Source: Hyphomicrobium sp. (GTDB taxonomy: Bacteria > Pseudomonadota > Alphaproteobacteria > Rhizobiales > Hyphomicrobiaceae). Taken from it: a stretch of 64,000 nucleotides of DNA. The notes beneath the pieces were generated by a model that saw only the letters and a list, made by a program, of their open reading frames with translations, ran no database searches and was not told the origin of the DNA. The DNA lies in NCBI GenBank assembly GCA_003987725.1, contig RXJH01000004.1, forward strand, positions 62,001-126,000, written 5' to 3'. Both the position numbers and the translations under genes were made by a program. Below, piece after piece: positions 1 to 8,631 of this stretch (within the stretch, counting starts at the first letter, position 1; each line of letters opens with the position of its first letter).

Positions 1-26
1 GAGCTACGTGACATCGCGTTCGACAA

Positions 27-84
27 TCACTTGCGTCGCGTCGGCTGACCAGCGGCGAGGATGATCGCGACGCGTTTTACTCCG
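27..84 (-). pseudogene. Possible remnant of a MobA-like nucleotidyltransferase start
   Basis: Directly downstream of xdhC, and overlapping its stop by a few bases, one minus-strand frame reads RVAIILAAGQPTRRK and then a stop. This resembles the nucleotide-binding signature (LAAGxSxRMG) that opens MobA/MocA-like NTP transferases, which often follow xdhC in molybdenum-hydroxylase maturation operons. Here the serine is proline, RMG is RRK, and the frame closes at once. No start codon lies in this frame after the xdhC stop. It could be a decayed gene or a chance match; only about 80 bases are visible. Confidence 0.3.
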
Positions 85-1105
85 GTGCTTTCCGGAATGC
101 CGAGATGATCTGCGCGAGGATCGATGTTGCGATTTCGCCGGGTGTCTCGGCCTTGATGTCGAGGCCGACAGGGGCGTTGATGCGGGCAATGGCGGCATCG
201 GTGAAGCCCGCGGTCTTCAGCCGTTCCACGCGCTTCGCATGCGTTCGCTTTGAGCCAAGAGAGCCGATGTAACGGCACGGCGAATTGAGCGCGATGGTTA
301 GGGCTTCGTCGTCGATTTGATCGACGTGGCTCAGCGTCACGACGGCCGTGAATGGATCGGCGGGCGTTTTCTCGAAGGCCTCTTTCGGAGATCCGGTGAC
401 GATCTGGGATGCATCGAAACGCGCCGGGTTGGCGAATGACGTTCTCGGATCAAGAATTTTTACGTCATATCCCGCCGCTGTCGCCATCGTTGCCAGATGC
501 TGGGCGATGTGGGTTGCGCCGACGATGATGATGCGCGGGGGCGGGGTCAGCGCATGCACAAACATCTCGCCGCTTTTATCGACGGCGCTGCGGGTGCGCC
601 GAACGGCTTCCGCTATCGCGGGGTCGGCCGTCGTCGCTCCGTCGTGGATTTCGCTGGCGCCGTCCGAGAGGCGCGTCGTGACGACCACGGGCGTGCGATT
701 GGCTGCGGCTTCGTCCAATCGCCTTATGAATTCGAGGCCGGTTTTAGGATCGAAGCGCGAGACGTAAATACGTATCTTGCCACCGCAGGCAAGGCCGGCA
801 CGTTGCGCGGTTTCATCGTCGATGCCGTAACTCAGCGTCTGCGGCTCGCCGGTTTTGATGACGTCGAGGGCTGCGGCAATCACATCCGCTTCGACAGGAC
901 CTCCCGAAACGGAGCCCTGGAATTCATCCATGCCGGCGATTGCCATTTGACCGCCTGCGCGGACGGCCGCCGAGCCCCAAGTTTCGATCACGGTCGCTAT
1001 GGCAACTGGCCGCCCGGCTTCGAGCCAAGCTCTAGCCGCGACCCTGGCGTCGGTGGGCGGCGCGCCTGTTTTGGAAGCAACTTGATCGGCTTGGAGGTCG
1101 GTCAC
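77..1105 (-). CDS. xdhC: XdhC/CoxI family molybdenum-hydroxylase maturation protein
   Basis: Protein of 342 residues with the two-domain layout of XdhC/CoxI proteins. The N-terminal domain carries [13 protein letters not shown] and the [12 protein letters not shown] segment (about residues 44-75). The C-terminal Rossmann domain starts at about residue 190 with [14 protein letters not shown] and contains the [14 protein letters not shown] motif. XdhC proteins bind molybdenum cofactor and insert its sulfurated form into xanthine-dehydrogenase-type enzymes; that role is inferred from the family. The start is GTG. The gene is divergent from rimO with almost no spacer, so the promoters must overlap the coding ends. 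The partner hydroxylase is not in this window. Confidence 0.85.
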   Translation of the reverse strand: MTDLQADQVASKTGAPPTDARVAARAWLEAGRPVAIATVIETWGSAAVRAGGQMAIAGMDEFQGSVSGGPVEADVIAAALDVIKTGEPQTLSYGIDDETAQRAGLACGGKIRIYVSRFDPKTGLEFIRRLDEAAANRTPVVVTTRLSDGASEIHDGATTADPAIAEAVRRTRSAVDKSGEMFVHALTPPPRIIIVGATHIAQHLATMATAAGYDVKILDPRTSFANPARFDASQIVTGSPKEAFEKTPADPFTAVVTLSHVDQIDDEALTIALNSPCRYIGSLGSKRTHAKRVERLKTAGFTDAAIARINAPVGLDIKAETPGEIATSILAQIISAFRKAPE

Positions 1106-1176
1106 GGGGTTATCCTTGGATAATGGCCATCGTGTCGCGATTGCGCTCGTCCGGCCCCAAGGCTAGAAGCCGGAAC

Positions 1177-2568
1177 ATGGCGAGACCCTCTGGAAAGATC
1201 AAGGCGAAGGCAAGTGCAAAGGTGCGGCGGCTGGCGCATGGCCCAAGCGTGCCGCAACCTCACACGCCCAAAGTCGGGTTCGTCTCGCTCGGATGCCCGA
1301 AGGCGCTCGTCGATAGCGAGCGCATCATTACCAAGCTGCGATCTGAAGGTTATTCGATCGCGCGCGACTATTCCGGCGCCGACGTCGTCGTCGTCAACAC
1401 GTGCGGCTTTCTCGATTCCGCCAAGAAGGAAAGCCTCGACGCCATCGGCGAGGCGATGAACGGCAACGGGCGGGTGATCGTCACCGGCTGCTTCGGCGTT
1501 GAAGAGGACCGGATTCGCGAGGCCCATCCGGGCGTTCTCGCCGTAACGGGTCCGCATCAATACGAACAGGTCGTCGAAGCCGTGCACGATGCGGTGCCGC
1601 CGTTGCACGATCCGTTTCTCGATCTCGTGCCGCCCGAAGGGCTGAGGCTCACGCCACGCCATTACGCCTATCTGAAGATTTCCGAAGGCTGCAACAACCG
1701 GTGCACGTTCTGCATCATTCCCTCGCTCCGGGGCGATCTCGCCAGCCGTCCCGCGAACCACGTCTTGACCGAGGCCGAACGGCTCGTCAGCGCGGGCGTC
1801 AAAGAGCTGCTCGTCATCAGCCAGGATACGAGCGCATACGGCCTTGATCTGAAGTACGCGGAAAGTCCGTGGAAGGGCGGATCGCTCAAGGCGCGGTTCC
1901 TCGATTTGTCACGGGCGCTGGGCGATCTCGGCGCGTGGGTGCGGATGCACTACGTTTACCCCTATCCGCATGTCGACGAGGTCATTCCGTTGATGGCCGA
2001 GGGCAAGATCCTTCCCTATCTCGACATTCCTTTTCAGCACGCCTCTCCGTCCGTCTTGAAGGCGATGCGCCGTCCGGCGTCGCAGGAGAAGACGGCAGAG
2101 CGCATCCGCCGCTGGCGTGGCGTCTGTCCGGACCTCGCCATTCGTTCGACATTCATCGTCGGGTTTCCGGGTGAGACGGAAGAAGATTTCGAGTTCCTGC
2201 TCGGCTGGCTGAAGGAAGCCAAGATCAACCGCGCCGGCTGCTTCAAATATGAAGCCGTCGATGGCGCGCGAGCCAACGCGATCGAGGGCGCGGTTCCGGA
2301 AGAGGTGAAGGAAGAGCGCTGGCATCGGTTCATGGCCGCGCAGAAAGACGTCAGCAGCGAGATGCTGCGTGGCCGCGTCGGAACGACGATCGACATCATC
2401 ATCGATGAGGTCGACGAAGACGGCGCCATCGGGCGCTCGAAGTGGGATGCGCCCGATATCGACGGCAACGTGTTCCTCAACGGTGACGACGAACTCAAGG
2501 CGGGCGACGTGATCCGCGGCAAGGTCATCGAAGCCGACGAATACGATCTCTGGGCCGTGCGCGCTTAA
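1177..2568 (+). CDS. rimO: Ribosomal protein S12 methylthiotransferase RimO
   Basis: Radical-SAM enzyme that methylthiolates an aspartate of ribosomal protein S12. The N-terminal UPF0004 domain begins with [16 protein letters not shown] and supplies cysteines of the auxiliary Fe-S cluster (also NTCGF and VTGCFG). The radical-SAM motif CNNRCTFC follows in [18 protein letters not shown], and a C-terminal TRAM-like region ends in DLWAVRA. From the chosen ATG the protein has 463 residues, slightly long because of a basic Lys/Ala-rich N-terminus; an in-frame ATG at 1123 would add 18 residues. Its stop overlaps the stop of the convergent cation exporter by 3-4 bases. Confidence 0.95.
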   Translation: MARPSGKIKAKASAKVRRLAHGPSVPQPHTPKVGFVSLGCPKALVDSERIITKLRSEGYSIARDYSGADVVVVNTCGFLDSAKKESLDAIGEAMNGNGRVIVTGCFGVEEDRIREAHPGVLAVTGPHQYEQVVEAVHDAVPPLHDPFLDLVPPEGLRLTPRHYAYLKISEGCNNRCTFCIIPSLRGDLASRPANHVLTEAERLVSAGVKELLVISQDTSAYGLDLKYAESPWKGGSLKARFLDLSRALGDLGAWVRMHYVYPYPHVDEVIPLMAEGKILPYLDIPFQHASPSVLKAMRRPASQEKTAERIRRWRGVCPDLAIRSTFIVGFPGETEEDFEFLLGWLKEAKINRAGCFKYEAVDGARANAIEGAVPEEVKEERWHRFMAAQKDVSSEMLRGRVGTTIDIIIDEVDEDGAIGRSKWDAPDIDGNVFLNGDDELKAGDVIRGKVIEADEYDLWAVRA

Positions 2569-3482
2569 AGCGGCACGGCGCCCGATTCTTCGGGCTTCGC
2601 CTTGTATTCCGGTTCGACGTGGATCACGACCTCCGAGCCTTCGATGCTTCGTTCGATCGCATCCTCAAGCCGGTCGCAAATGACGTGCGCATCGTCGACG
2701 GTCATCGTGCCCGGCACGACGAGGTGAAATTCGATGAACAGAGCGCGCCCAGCCTGGCGGGTGCGAATATCGTGTGCTTCGAGCGCGCCGTGGCCGTTGG
2801 CCTCGATGACGCCCCTGATGCGGCCCTCGATGTCCGGACTCGCCGCCTGATCCATCAATCGCGACATGGACTCCGTCGCGATGTTGTAGCCCATGAAGAG
2901 GATGTGGGTCGCGACGACGCCGGCAATCAATGGGTCGAGGATGGTCCAGCCCGTCAGAATAGCTACGATCAAGGCGATGACGACACCGACCGACGTGATG
3001 ACGTCCGTAAACAGATGCTGCCCATCCGCCACGAGCGCCGGAGAGCGCCAACTCCTTCCCCGTTTGATCATCGTCCATGCCCAGCCGGCGTTGATCACCG
3101 TCGACAGCACGTTGATTGCGAGGCCGAGGCCCGGATGCTCGAATTCGACGCCGTTGACCAGGCCGGAGTAGGCCTTGATCAAAATAAGCACTGCGGCGAC
3201 GGCGATCATCGCGCCTTCGAACATGGCTGCAAGGAATTCGGCCTTGTAGTGGCCGAAGGGATGATCGGCGTCAGCAGGCTTGGCGCTCAGGCGAATGGCG
3301 CTGTAGGCCGCGACCGCCGTCATCACGTTGACGATGCTTTCGAGAGCATCGGAGAACAGGGCCACCGATCCGGAAACAGCATAGGCAATATATTTCAATG
3401 TCACGACCATCAGCGCGACGCCGATATTGATCGCGGCGATGCGGGCGATTCTGTCGTCCTTTTTTTCAGTGGCAGTGAACAT
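2565..3482 (-). CDS. Cation diffusion facilitator (CDF) family transporter
   Basis: Inner-membrane divalent-metal/proton antiporter of 305 residues, the usual CDF size. The N-terminal half has about six membrane segments with the family signature [15 protein letters not shown] in TM2 and HPFGHYKAE in the following loop. The second metal-site motif [12 protein letters not shown] lies in TM5. The C-terminal cytoplasmic domain (about residues 205-290) has the ferredoxin-like fold of CDF proteins, including the histidine-containing [10 protein letters not shown] and VVIHVEP. The TM2 and TM5 motifs with Asp and His suggest Zn/Fe/Co-type export, but the metal cannot be fixed from sequence. Convergent with rimO. 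Confidence 0.92.
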   Translation of the reverse strand: MFTATEKKDDRIARIAAINIGVALMVVTLKYIAYAVSGSVALFSDALESIVNVMTAVAAYSAIRLSAKPADADHPFGHYKAEFLAAMFEGAMIAVAAVLILIKAYSGLVNGVEFEHPGLGLAINVLSTVINAGWAWTMIKRGRSWRSPALVADGQHLFTDVITSVGVVIALIVAILTGWTILDPLIAGVVATHILFMGYNIATESMSRLMDQAASPDIEGRIRGVIEANGHGALEAHDIRTRQAGRALFIEFHLVVPGTMTVDDAHVICDRLEDAIERSIEGSEVVIHVEPEYKAKPEESGAVPL

Positions 3483-3723
3483 CAGGAGCGGTATTCCCTC
3501 GATGGGTGCACATTGGTCTCAAATTTCGAATCCCTGCTCCACATGGGAGCAGAGGTCTCTGCCGCCATCGCAGTCGCGCAGCCCGCCGGGCTTATCCACA
3601 TCCGCGCCGCGTCAAGCCCTCGCCGCGAGGGGGCGAATCTGATGCTCCATTAGCCCAAGAGAGGACCGCCAGCCAGTCCTCAAGTCTCGGCTTCCGAGCG
3701 GGCAAAAGCGGTTTGGGGCAATC

Positions 3724-4650
3724 ATGGCGAATTTCACCACTCACATCGCGATTGGTACCGTCGTAACGGGTGCGCTTGCAACCCTCACCCTCGCCGCGGA
3801 TGTCGTGGCCCCGCAGAATCTCGTCGCGGTAACTTTGGCGGGTGTGCTCGGTTCCGTGCTGCCCGATATCGATCTCAAGGACTCGCGGCCGAGCCGCGCG
3901 ATGTTTGCCGGGCTCGCGATCTTCTTTTCATTCGCGGTTCTATTCAACGCGGCGACCAAATTCTCGATAGCCGAGCTCTGGGTGCTGTGGCTTGGGACGC
4001 TGCTGCTCGTGCGATACGGACTGCACGCGATTTTCCATCGGATTTCGGTGCACAGAGGTATCTGGCATTCGATCCTCGCCGCGGTCTTCTCGTCCGTCGC
4101 GACAGCGATCGTGTTCCGGCATCTGCTCGACAGGCCGGAGGGCGTTTCCTGGCTTGCGGCCGCTTTTATGTTCGTCGGTTACATCACGCACCTGACGCTC
4201 GACGAGATCTATTCCGTCGACGTGATGGATACGCGCATCAAATCGTCATTCGGCACAGCGCTGAAACTTTTCGATCGCCGGCACATCGGTGCGTCGTTTG
4301 CAATGGCGGGAGCGACCGCCGCCGCGATCATGCTTGCGCCCCAGACGACGACCTTCGTCGACGGCCTCAGTTCGCGGAGCATGTGGACTGGTCTCAACCA
4401 GCGGCTTCTTCCGACTGACAAATGGTTCGGGATCGTCGAGGGGCCGCACTTCGCCAGCCGGAAGCCGGATGCCGCTAAAGACATAACGACAAGTTCGATC
4501 GGCGATCATGCGGGCGCGCCGCAGGCGAATAGCGCACAGCCGGAGGCAGCAAAGACCGCGCCGGAGGATGTGGCGCCCAAGCCCGCTGCGGAAGCGGTGC
4601 CTGAGGCCGCTCCGGTTACCGATGCGCCGCCTCGGAGCGCAAGCCCTTAA
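3724..4650 (+). CDS. YdjM-like membrane-bound metal-dependent hydrolase
   Basis: Integral membrane protein of 308 residues resembling the YdjM family (LexA-regulated, membrane-bound predicted metal-dependent hydrolase). Visible metal-ligand candidates are His7 in FTTHIAIG, the LPDIDLKDSRPSR segment near residue 48, HRGIWHS near residue 110 and HLTLDEIYSVD near residue 157. Four or five hydrophobic segments surround them. After about residue 250 the protein becomes an Ala/Pro/Glu-rich low-complexity tail not needed for the fold. The substrate is unknown even for the family. The tail overlaps the end of the convergent tetR gene by 35 bases. Confidence 0.8.
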   Translation: MANFTTHIAIGTVVTGALATLTLAADVVAPQNLVAVTLAGVLGSVLPDIDLKDSRPSRAMFAGLAIFFSFAVLFNAATKFSIAELWVLWLGTLLLVRYGLHAIFHRISVHRGIWHSILAAVFSSVATAIVFRHLLDRPEGVSWLAAAFMFVGYITHLTLDEIYSVDVMDTRIKSSFGTALKLFDRRHIGASFAMAGATAAAIMLAPQTTTFVDGLSSRSMWTGLNQRLLPTDKWFGIVEGPHFASRKPDAAKDITTSSIGDHAGAPQANSAQPEAAKTAPEDVAPKPAAEAVPEAAPVTDAPPRSASP

Positions 4651-5227
4651 GAAAGAGAGTCGTCAATTCCTTGGCGAAGGCTTGTGCCGTGGAGGGTGTC
4701 AGATAAACGCCCTTTTCGGTCGCGGCTATCGCCGTAATACCATTCAAGCCGGCCCATAAAGCACGGGCCATTACATCCAGAGATTCACGCGACGCATTGG
4801 GCGCAATTGGTTCAAGGGCGCCTCTGACAATATCAATAAGACTATTCGTATAATCGTGCAGTAATACCGGCACGCTCGTTCCAGGCGGCAAGCTGTGGGC
4901 CAAAAACAGGTTCCACATCCGGCGATTGACGAGTGCGAAATCGACGTATCCGTACGCCAATGCTTCGATATTTTTGTCGTTATCCGGTCCGAGCGGCACG
5001 CGCTTCATATGCTCGAGAGTACGGCCCATCAGCTGCACTTGGAACGTCAGCAGAACATCGTCCAGGTTCTCGAATATATTGTAGAGCGTGCCCGGTGAAT
5101 AACCGATCATGCGGGCGATTTCTCGAGCGGATAATCCCGTGATGCCATTGCGCTCGACGATCGTCTGCGAAGCATCAAGAATGAGCTGCCGCAATTCCTC
5201 CGGTGAATGTACGGATCTTCGTCCCAT
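4616..5227 (-). CDS. TetR/AcrR family transcriptional regulator
   Basis: 203-residue regulator. The N-terminal helix-turn-helix reads QTIVERNGITGLSAREIA then MIGYSPGTLYNIFENLDD, typical of TetR proteins, and a C-terminal ligand/dimer domain follows to about residue 200. I place the start at the MGRRSVHS methionine; an upstream in-frame ATG at 5314 would add 29 residues that do not look like the family. A perfect inverted repeat 17 bases upstream may be its own operator. No efflux pump or enzyme gene lies next to it on the same strand, so the regulated target is not obvious. Local GC is lower than in neighbouring genes. Confidence 0.9.
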   Translation of the reverse strand: MGRRSVHSPEELRQLILDASQTIVERNGITGLSAREIARMIGYSPGTLYNIFENLDDVLLTFQVQLMGRTLEHMKRVPLGPDNDKNIEALAYGYVDFALVNRRMWNLFLAHSLPPGTSVPVLLHDYTNSLIDIVRGALEPIAPNASRESLDVMARALWAGLNGITAIAATEKGVYLTPSTAQAFAKELTTLFLKGLRSEAAHR

Positions 5228-5527
5228 AAGGTGACAGTCCCTAAGCATTTTTAATGCTAACGAGCAAACTGTACCGGATGGTTGCGACAAGACAAGAGAG
5301 GGTCCGGCCTTCACTAGAACGGATTGCTCATTTCTTTGCTTATAGCGAAAAAATAATTCCTAATACTTGCTTCTCTGAGGCTTGTGCTGACAATGAAATA
5401 CTAACTGCCCCACCGTCCGAGGATTTATTTCCTCCGTAGTCGGATTAATTAAAAAAGTATGTAAATTTAATCAGGTATTGGTGCTCAGCTCACACACTGG
5501 CCGGGAAACATTATCGCGGGTGGCCGA
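5228..5527. other. 300-base intergenic stretch upstream of tetR
   Basis: AT-richer than its surroundings, especially 5330-5480. It holds the tetR promoter region and the tail end of the leftward tad genes. No convincing coding sequence is seen; the open frames here lack ribosome-binding sites and family resemblance. Apart from the inverted repeat annotated separately I see no strong terminator hairpin. Confidence 0.6.
5244..5258. promoter_or_regulatory. Inverted repeat, candidate TetR operator
   Basis: AGCATT-TTT-AATGCT is a perfect inverted repeat (6-base arms, 3-base spacer, extendable with mismatches) lying 17 bases upstream of the chosen tetR start. TetR-family genes are commonly autoregulated through such palindromes, so an operator role is inferred from position and symmetry alone. 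Confidence 0.45.
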
Positions 5528-6154
5528 TTAGGACGGGCAAACTGAATTTTGCGTGGCTTGGCCGTAGAAAACCGAGCCGAATCTCGGTGCAAACGTGATC
5601 GTGTCTGTCCAACTCATCTGCTTGATGACGTTCGGCAGGAGGTTCGTCAGTAGAGGTGAATACTGGTACCTGGCATCGATGATGATCGCGGCATCGCCTT
5701 TCGAGAGCAGGCCCGAGGGCACCAGCTTGTTCGACGTGTAAGTCAGAGAGCAGGGTTGAATGATCATGTTGTTGTACGCGTAAGACCATTCGATCCGCGA
5801 CTTGGTCGCGTCGGTGCTGTTCGCCCTGAATTGATAGACCCCCATCTGCAATGGCGTGTAGCTGTACGGCGCCATCGCTTGCTGCGCCGCCTTCATGATC
5901 GAGTTGAGCTGAGTCAGGGCGTCGGAACTGCTCGCTCCGAGTTGCTGCTCGCGGGCTACGAGATCGCCGATCATCGCCGTCGCCCGCTGAAAGCGCTGAT
6001 GGATCATCAGTGCGCGGGTAATTTCGAAAGTGCCGAATGTCATCAGCATCAGCAGTGGGGCTAGGAAGGCGAATTCGACTGCGGCGACGCCGTTGCCATC
6101 GCGTAAGAAACGGCGAAATTGGGATATCAATCGGAGATGGCCGATCTGATGCAT
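5528..6154 (-). CDS. TadE/TadG-like pilus assembly protein
   Basis: 208-residue TadE-like protein. Near the N-terminus is the GVAAVEFAFLAPLLMLMTFGTFE segment (about residues 25-45 of the chosen start), a glycine followed by a small-residue stretch, a conserved Glu and a hydrophobic helix. This is the pseudopilin-like signature of TadE proteins. The rest is periplasmic. TadE/F/G proteins are minor pilins or assembly factors of Flp pili. I start at MHQIGHL, 5 bases past the stop of the upstream tadE-like gene; a longer frame begins at 6235. Last gene of a leftward three-gene set that belongs functionally to the tad locus to its right. Confidence 0.82.
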   Translation of the reverse strand: MHQIGHLRLISQFRRFLRDGNGVAAVEFAFLAPLLMLMTFGTFEITRALMIHQRFQRATAMIGDLVAREQQLGASSSDALTQLNSIMKAAQQAMAPYSYTPLQMGVYQFRANSTDATKSRIEWSYAYNNMIIQPCSLTYTSNKLVPSGLLSKGDAAIIIDARYQYSPLLTNLLPNVIKQMSWTDTITFAPRFGSVFYGQATQNSVCPS

Positions 6155-6158
6155 GGGT

Positions 6159-6773
6159 TCAATTGCCCGGATATGGCTCGCTGCGAAATGCAGTTGCGGT
6201 TTGCAGCACGGTCGAGCCGTCTGGAGAATTTCCAAGCCTGATGAATGGCAGCTTGGCCGTAAAATCCCATTGGTAACAGGTCGTGACGATGACGACCTGG
6301 CTTGCCGTGCCAGTATAAATCGCGATCAGATCCGTGGGCTTCATGATCTGGTTTTGGTTCTTGGTGTTATCCAAGCATTGCGTAGGCTGCAGAGTATCGC
6401 TCCATGTATCGGCGGCCTGCGCGAAGACTTTCATCTTGTTGCAGTCAATCCAGCCACCTGCTGACGAGCAGATGGCTTTTCTGAATTGATCGACGGTCAT
6501 CTTCTGGGTAACGGCCTGGCCGGTGCGAACGAGCCGGGTGGCTTGGTCCATTCCCATTTCGATCGAGTTCATCGTGAAGAAATAAAATGAGCAGCCAATG
6601 AGCGCGAAGATGAACATCAAGAAGGGAGTCACGACGATCGCAAACTCGACCGCGGTCGCGCCGTTTTCGTCACGCTGAAGGCGACGAACGCTGCTGACCT
6701 GCAGAGGCAACCTGCGACAGGCCTTCTTTAAACCGGAGATAGGCATACGCAGACGCATCGCGCCCCTCATCAC
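6159..6773 (-). CDS. TadE-like pilus assembly protein
   Basis: 204-residue protein with the TadE signature GATAVEFAIVVTPFLMFIFA at about residues 38-57: Gly, then Glu six residues later, then a long hydrophobic helix. The N-terminal leader is basic, as in prepilin-like proteins. The mature part is soluble with four cysteines (CSSAGGWIDC, QCLD, TTCYQW) that could form disulfides in the periplasm. The downstream tadG-like gene starts about 5 bases past its stop, indicating co-translation. The upstream neighbour on the same strand, 120 bases away, is a stand-alone secretin N-domain protein, so all three look like one leftward transcription unit. Confidence 0.85.
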   Translation of the reverse strand: MMRGAMRLRMPISGLKKACRRLPLQVSSVRRLQRDENGATAVEFAIVVTPFLMFIFALIGCSFYFFTMNSIEMGMDQATRLVRTGQAVTQKMTVDQFRKAICSSAGGWIDCNKMKVFAQAADTWSDTLQPTQCLDNTKNQNQIMKPTDLIAIYTGTASQVVIVTTCYQWDFTAKLPFIRLGNSPDGSTVLQTATAFRSEPYPGN

Positions 6774-6894
6774 TCGTTATGCTGAGAGGTAGTCCTGGAA
6801 CATTAAAAGCGTATTTATCGAAAGGTCTTTCCTTCGGCGCGGTTCACAAAGCGTTAAGCGAAAGAAATACGTCCGAGCTGACCCGGCCTTCCCA

Positions 6895-7386
6895 TTATTG
6901 CTGATTGTTTGCGTTGGTGCCCTGATCCGATGCGCCTTCCGAGAATTTCGTCTTGCTCGCGTTGGCGGATTTGACGTTCTCGAAGAAATCCTTCTCGTCG
7001 CCGATCGTCAGCGTCGGTTCGCAGTTCGGCGTGCAGGCGAATGTGAAGCGCTGGCTTCCCTTATGCACATTGACAACCCTGCGGTCGTCGCGCTCCACCA
7101 TCACCCGCTGGTCCTGGATGACGTTGTGGTCGGTGTCGAGCGCGATGATGTTCGTGATCCCGAAGGTCTTGCCGGTCACGACGAGCAGGTTGCCGTCTTG
7201 AAGCGTAACGTCCGCGATCGAGGGATTGCCGACGATGATTTCGGACGCTGGCCTTGGAAGCCGCAGCAATTGCGATTGATCGTAGCGCACGATCAGATCG
7301 CCGGCGGTGACCGGTGTCGCAAGCAATCCAATGAGGGTGGCGTACCCGGCGCGACGAATAAAGCCAGTTTTGAATCTTGCTTGCAT
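6895..7386 (-). CDS. Stand-alone pilus-assembly N-domain protein (CpaC-like N-terminus)
   Basis: 163-residue exported protein with a signal peptide (GYATLIGLLATPVTAG). The core (about residues 30-105) has the T2SS/T3SS pilus N-domain pattern: LRLPRPASEIIVGNPSIADV, then LLVVTGKTFGITNIIALD. The same arrangement opens CpaC encoded further right (FPRDVRDVMVSNPAVVDAV), but this protein lacks the secretin domain. A C-terminal low-complexity stretch with a CTPNC pair and Asn/Gln ends it. Proteins of this kind accompany tad loci in Rhizobiales; the exact role is not known, and an accessory contact with the secretin or minor pilins is an inference. Confidence 0.75.
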   Translation of the reverse strand: MQARFKTGFIRRAGYATLIGLLATPVTAGDLIVRYDQSQLLRLPRPASEIIVGNPSIADVTLQDGNLLVVTGKTFGITNIIALDTDHNVIQDQRVMVERDDRRVVNVHKGSQRFTFACTPNCEPTLTIGDEKDFFENVKSANASKTKFSEGASDQGTNANNQQ

Positions 7387-7948
7387 GCGGCATCCGTTGT
7401 CTCGACGATGAGATAATTACCGCACGAATTGGTGAATGAACTGGTAACGGCCGTTTCAAAGGCGCGCGGCGGCGCGTCGGAGCGATCGTACAGGTTGCGG
7501 CGCGTCATTCGTCAGAATTGAAAAAGTTACTTGAGTTGAATGTGCGCCCGTGAATGCAGCCTGTGATCATCCAAGGTCACGCGCCGTTGCGACTGAGACC
7601 TTAGGGCAGAAGAGGGCGGAATTTACACTCTATCTGCGCCGCTGATCCTTGCTAAAAATCAAATAATTAAACAGTATTAACTTATAAATACTCTGAGTTT
7701 TTGCGTATTCATGCAACTGTTTGTGATTTGGTAATGAGATATATCTAGTTTTTTCTTCGTATATACTTTGAATATCTGCGAAATAACCCGCGTTCATTTT
7801 GGCTTTAGTCGGGTTATCCGCTCAACCTCTGCGGTTTTACCTGACTTTAATTTTTGAAGATTATTGTCGCTAAAGTTCAGCGGAGAGGACGGATACCCCC
7901 GATGGACCAGGATCGGACACTACTTGCGACCAGTTTGGGAGAGTACAA
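7387..7948. other. 562-base divergent promoter region of the tad locus
   Basis: No coding sequence is supported here. The part from about 7640 to 7870 is markedly AT-rich compared with the genes and contains an inverted repeat annotated separately. Promoters for the leftward minor-pilin genes and for the rightward flp gene must both lie in it. No clear sigma-54 element or CtrA box pair was identified by eye. Confidence 0.6.
7783..7817 (+). promoter_or_regulatory. Inverted repeat in the flp leader
   Basis: ATAACCCG at 7783-7790 is perfectly repeated in inverse at 7810-7817 (CGGGTTAT) around a 19-base spacer, about 130 bases upstream of the flp start. It may be an operator or a hairpin in the 5' leader of a strongly expressed pilin transcript. 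It lacks a T-run directly after it, so a terminator is unlikely. Function is inferred from position only. Confidence 0.35.
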
Positions 7949-8143
7949 ATGAACATGTTTTCGCGTTTCATGAACGACGAGTCGGGCGCTACGGCCATCG
8001 AATATGGCCTGATCGCTGCTATCATCTCTGTGGGCATCATCGGCGCGCTCGGCGCCGTCAAGGACTCGCTGAATTCGACCTTCACGAGCGTCTCGACCTC
8101 GCTCACCGGTACCGGCAGCAGCGGCAGCGGCAGCGGCGGCTGA
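7949..8143 (+). CDS. flp: Flp/Fap-type major pilin
   Basis: 64-residue prepilin. The Flp cleavage and processing motif is visible as G|ATAIEYGLIAAI (Gly14, Glu-Tyr at +5/+6), preceded by a short hydrophilic leader and followed by one hydrophobic helix. The C-terminus is a Gly/Ser/Thr-rich tail (TGTGSSGSGSGG) typical of surface-exposed Flp ends. A good ribosome-binding site (gggaga) precedes the ATG. It is the first gene of the rightward tad operon; the prepilin peptidase CpaA encoded downstream is expected to process it. Confidence 0.95.
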   Translation: MNMFSRFMNDESGATAIEYGLIAAIISVGIIGALGAVKDSLNSTFTSVSTSLTGTGSSGSGSGG

Positions 8144-8361
8144 TAGTTTGGTTGCGCTACGAATTGCAAATAGTGCGCTCGGGGGACGACTCCGGGCGCA
8201 TTTGTTTATCAGCGCCTTCCCTCCGCGGTTGGATCGTTGCGATCGAATTGTTCCGCGAATCCTGCGGCCACCGGAGATTAATATCTCTGCGTTAGACTTG
8301 TTCAGAGCAGTTCCCCGGACGGCGAATGCGCCCAATCAGACAGCAGTAAGGATTTTACGCC

Positions 8362-8538
8362 ATGTACCAGGATCTTCTGCGAAGCTTTCTGCGTGACGAA
8401 GACGGTGCAACGTCCATCGAATATGCGTTGATAGCCGGAATCGTGAGTATCACCATTGTGGCCGCTTTGAGCCAGGTTTCGACAACCTTGCAGGGCACTT
8501 TCAGCTCCGCCGCCTCGCATCTCGCTCCGGGCGGCTAG
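8362..8538 (+). CDS. Second, shorter Flp-type pilin
   Basis: 58-codon frame MYQDLLRSFLRDEDGATSIE... ending in APGG. It carries the Flp signature G|ATSIEYALIAGIVSITIV with the Glu-Tyr pair and a hydrophobic helix, matching the neighbouring flp in layout but with a different, shorter C-terminus lacking the Gly/Ser tail. A usable ribosome-binding site (taagga) lies about 10 bases upstream. It lies between flp and the prepilin peptidase gene on the same strand. Two Flp paralogues in one tad locus are common; this one may be a minor or alternative subunit. Confidence 0.88.
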   Translation: MYQDLLRSFLRDEDGATSIEYALIAGIVSITIVAALSQVSTTLQGTFSSAASHLAPGG

Positions 8539-8631
8539 CAGACCCAAACAGCCAGGGTTCTTTCGCCGTTAGGTTCGCTTTTACTCAATTGCTGCATTCT
8601 CGTGGCTTGGCATTCATCTGGGCTTCTGCAT

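Noticed and set aside
8110-8143. ggcagc/ggcagt repeat at the end of flp
   Set aside because: It encodes the Gly/Ser tail of the pilin, and no larger tandem array exists; not a separate repeat element.
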